Position numbers and translations under genes: made by a program. A stretch of 64,000 bases of DNA, from the NCBI GenBank assembly GCA_903912525.1, contig CAIWHK010000031.1:1-64000 (forward strand), written 5' to 3'. The stretch comes from an uncultured bacterium (GTDB lineage Bacteria; Krumholzibacteriota; Krumholzibacteriia; LZORAL124-64-63). The notes under the pieces were generated by a model. That model did no database searches and was not told where the DNA came from. It saw only the letters and a program-made list of their open reading frames with translations. This document shows, piece by piece, positions 62,219-64,000 of the stretch; within the stretch, counting starts at the first letter, position 1, and every line of letters starts with the position of its first letter.

Positions 62219-62244
62219 CACCCGCCGGGGCTGCCGCCTAACAT
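62215..62244 (+). promoter_or_regulatory. Sigma70 promoter of purC
   Basis: TTGACA (perfect) overlaps the comEC stop codon; 18 bases on is TAACAT (four of six). Predicted start near 62251, giving a ~100-base leader before purC. No PurR-type operator or purine riboswitch aptamer was recognised in the leader. Confidence 0.6.
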
Positions 62245-62350
62245 CGCGCCGCGGCGCCGTGACCGGGTCAGGGGACGTGACCGGGACGAGACGCCGCACC
62301 GCACCTGACGCCGCCGGGCAGCGCCCCGGGGCGCACCCGGAGGAAATCCC

Positions 62351-63256
62351 ATGCCTGCCTTGCGCAGTACGCGCGACCTGGGTCTCGTGCCCGATCACGA
62401 GGGCAAGGTCCGCGATATCTTCGACCTCGGAAGCCAGCTGCTGATCGTCGCCACCGACCGTGTCTCCGCCTTCGACGTCATCATGAACGACCTCGTGCCC
62501 GGACGCGGCGTGGTGCTGACGGTGATGAGCCTCGGCTGGTTCCGGCACTTCCGCGACACCGTACCCAATCATGTGATCACCGCCGACCCGACGGCATTTC
62601 CGGCGCCCTTCGCGGCTCATGCCGCGGCCCTCGGCGGCCGCTCGATGCTCGTGCACAAGGCGGAGCGCTTCCCCGTCGAGTGCGTGGTGCGCGGCTACCT
62701 CGCCGGCTCCGGGTTCAAGTCGTACAAGGCCACGGGCGCCATCTGCGGGCAGCCGTTGCCGGCGGGCCTGCGGCTGGCCGATCGCCTGCCCGGGCCCCTC
62801 TTCACGCCGACGACGAAGGCCGACGAGGGCCACGACCTGGACATCACCTTCGCCGAGGTCGAGGCTGCGGTCGGCGCCGCGCACGCGGCGGCGCTGCGCG
62901 ACCTGACGCTCAATCTGTACGGTGAAGGCGCGGAGTATGCGCGCTCGCGGGGCGTCGTGCTGGCCGACACGAAGTTCGAGTTCGGGATCATCGACGGGAA
63001 GATCGCCCTGATCGACGAGGTGATGACGCCGGATTCGAGCCGCTTCTGGCCCGCCGGCGACGTCGTGCCCGGGCAGGAGCCCCCGAGCTGGGACAAGCAG
63101 ATCCTGCGCAACCATCTCGAGACGCTGACCTGGGACAAGGCGCCGCCGCCGCCGCCGCTTCCTGCCGACGTCCTGGCGCGCACGGCGCAGCGCTATCGCG
63201 AAGTGCTGGAGATCCTGTTCCCCGAGGAGGCGGCGACATGGCAGGCGTACCTGTGA
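62351..63256 (+). CDS. purC: SAICAR synthetase PurC
   Basis: Phosphoribosylaminoimidazole-succinocarboxamide synthase (301 aa), purine biosynthesis. It has GLVPDHEGKVRDIFDLGSQLLIVATDRVSAFDVIM at the N-terminus, CVVRGYLAGSGFKSYKATG, the FTPTTKADEGHD substrate loop, LADTKFEFGI and the IDEVMTPDSSRFW metal/aspartate block. It is the ~300-aa form rather than the ~240-aa E. coli form. GGAGGAAAT precedes ATG 62351. purH starts within its last codons. Confidence 0.97.
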   Translation: MPALRSTRDLGLVPDHEGKVRDIFDLGSQLLIVATDRVSAFDVIMNDLVPGRGVVLTVMSLGWFRHFRDTVPNHVITADPTAFPAPFAAHAAALGGRSMLVHKAERFPVECVVRGYLAGSGFKSYKATGAICGQPLPAGLRLADRLPGPLFTPTTKADEGHDLDITFAEVEAAVGAAHAAALRDLTLNLYGEGAEYARSRGVVLADTKFEFGIIDGKIALIDEVMTPDSSRFWPAGDVVPGQEPPSWDKQILRNHLETLTWDKAPPPPPLPADVLARTAQRYREVLEILFPEEAATWQAYL

Positions 63257-64000
63257 GGCGCCGGCGCGCGCTGCTGAGCGTCACCGACAAGGCCGGGCTC
63301 GAGGCGTTCGCGCGCGGACTGGCCGGTCACGGTTACGAACTGCTGGCTTCCGGCGGCACGGCAACGGCGCTGCGCGGGTGGGGGCTTGATGTCATCGACG
63401 TCGACGCCGTGACCGGCTACCCGGAGATCTTCGGCGGGCGCGTCAAGACGCTGCACCCGGCCATCCACGGCGGCATCCTCGGCCCGGACGAAGCGTCGTT
63501 CGCCGCCGTGGCGGAACTGGGCATCACGCCGATCGACCTGGTCGCAGTGAACCTGTACCGCTTCGGGCAGGCGCGCGCCGACGGCGGCGACCAGGCGCAA
63601 CTGGTGGCGAAGATCGACGTGGGCGGCCCGACGATGCTGCGAGCAGCGGCCAAGAACTTCTCGCGAGTGACCGTCGTGCCCGACCCGGCGCACTATGCCG
63701 AGGTGCTGGCCGAGTTGGCGACGAACGACGGTTCAACGACGCTGGAGCTGCGGCGCCGGCTGGCGGCCGCCGTGTTCCGGTTGACCGAGCGTTACGACGA
63801 CGCCATCGCCGACTGGCTCGAGGGCGTCACGGGCACCGTCGACCACGGCACTGAGCTGCGCTACGGCGAGAACCCGCACCAGGGCGCGCGGATGTTCCTG
63901 CCGGCCGGCGGCGACCTCGCCTCGGTGGGCCTGACGCTGCACGGCGGCAAGGAACTCTCGTACAACAACCTCGTCGACCTGGTGGCCGGGCTGAAACTGG
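63238..64000 (+). CDS. purH: PurH (AICAR transformylase/IMP cyclohydrolase), 3' truncated by window edge
   Basis: First 254 residues of the bifunctional enzyme for the last two steps of IMP synthesis. The IMP cyclohydrolase domain is clear: ALLSVTDKAGLEAFARGLAGHGYELLASGGTA, VTGYPEIFGGRVKTLHPAIHGGIL, DLVAVNLYRF, KIDVGGPTMLRAAAKNF, and then LRYGENPHQGARMF and KELSYNNLVD at the start of the transformylase part. It overlaps purC by 19 bases, so the two are co-translated. The frame is open to the right edge. Confidence 0.96.
   Translation, partial: MAGVPVRRRRALLSVTDKAGLEAFARGLAGHGYELLASGGTATALRGWGLDVIDVDAVTGYPEIFGGRVKTLHPAIHGGILGPDEASFAAVAELGITPIDLVAVNLYRFGQARADGGDQAQLVAKIDVGGPTMLRAAAKNFSRVTVVPDPAHYAEVLAELATNDGSTTLELRRRLAAAVFRLTERYDDAIADWLEGVTGTVDHGTELRYGENPHQGARMFLPAGGDLASVGLTLHGGKELSYNNLVDLVAGLKL

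Overview
The window is 64 kb of very GC-rich bacterial chromosome. It is almost entirely a flagellar locus, followed by a short housekeeping segment (outer-membrane protein, lytic transglycosylase, diguanylate cyclase, comEC, purC, purH). P-ring and L-ring genes, a lipoprotein transglycosylase and a PorV/UPF0164-type outer-membrane protein indicate a diderm. Three NtrC-type activators, FliW-CsrA, FlgM-FliA and the PorV-like protein together suggest a deep FCB-type or deltaproteobacteria-like lineage. That placement is inference: no rRNA or tRNA gene was seen. I saw no insertion sequence, CRISPR array or prophage.

Layout. (1) 1-9.7 kb, plus: flgF (partial), flgG, flgA, flgH, flgI, a flgJ-lytic transglycosylase fusion, flgN, flgK, flgL, fliW, csrA. 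(2) 9.8-16.5 kb, minus: a FliT-like gene, fliS, fliD, flaG and four short flagellin genes. (3) 16.7-19.9 kb, plus: an acetyltransferase and two glycosyltransferases with TPR-like tails, next to the flagellins. (4) 20-24.2 kb: flgM, then a histidine kinase and sigma54 activator pair. (5) 24.5-42.8 kb: a secreted TPR-like protein, a FlgN-like protein, a second kinase/activator pair (FlrBC-like), flgB, flgC, fliE, F, G, H, I, J, a MotE-like gene, fliK, flgD, flgE, flbD, fliL, M, N, O. (6) 43-53.3 kb: fliP, Q, R, flhB, flhA, a degenerate flhF, a small membrane protein, fliA, two unknowns, two HDOD genes. (7) 53.4-55 kb: a third sigma54 activator with its own sigma70-like promoter. (8) 55-64 kb: the non-flagellar genes.

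The sequence allows much of a regulatory hierarchy to be read directly. Near-consensus sigma54 promoters sit before the early operon (24469-24484) and before fliP (42975-42990). flgM has a sigma54 element and a sigma28 element with a perfect -10 in tandem. Two flagellin genes have sigma28-like promoters. In the leaders of three flagellin mRNAs there are hairpins that present AAGGAC in a six-base loop, the classical CsrA-binding form, and fliW-csrA lies in the same locus. The likely order is: third activator, then two-component systems and sigma54, then basal body and export genes, then FliA/FlgM, then flagellins under FliW-CsrA translational control. No motA, motB, che or flhG gene is in the window, so those functions must be encoded elsewhere or differ.
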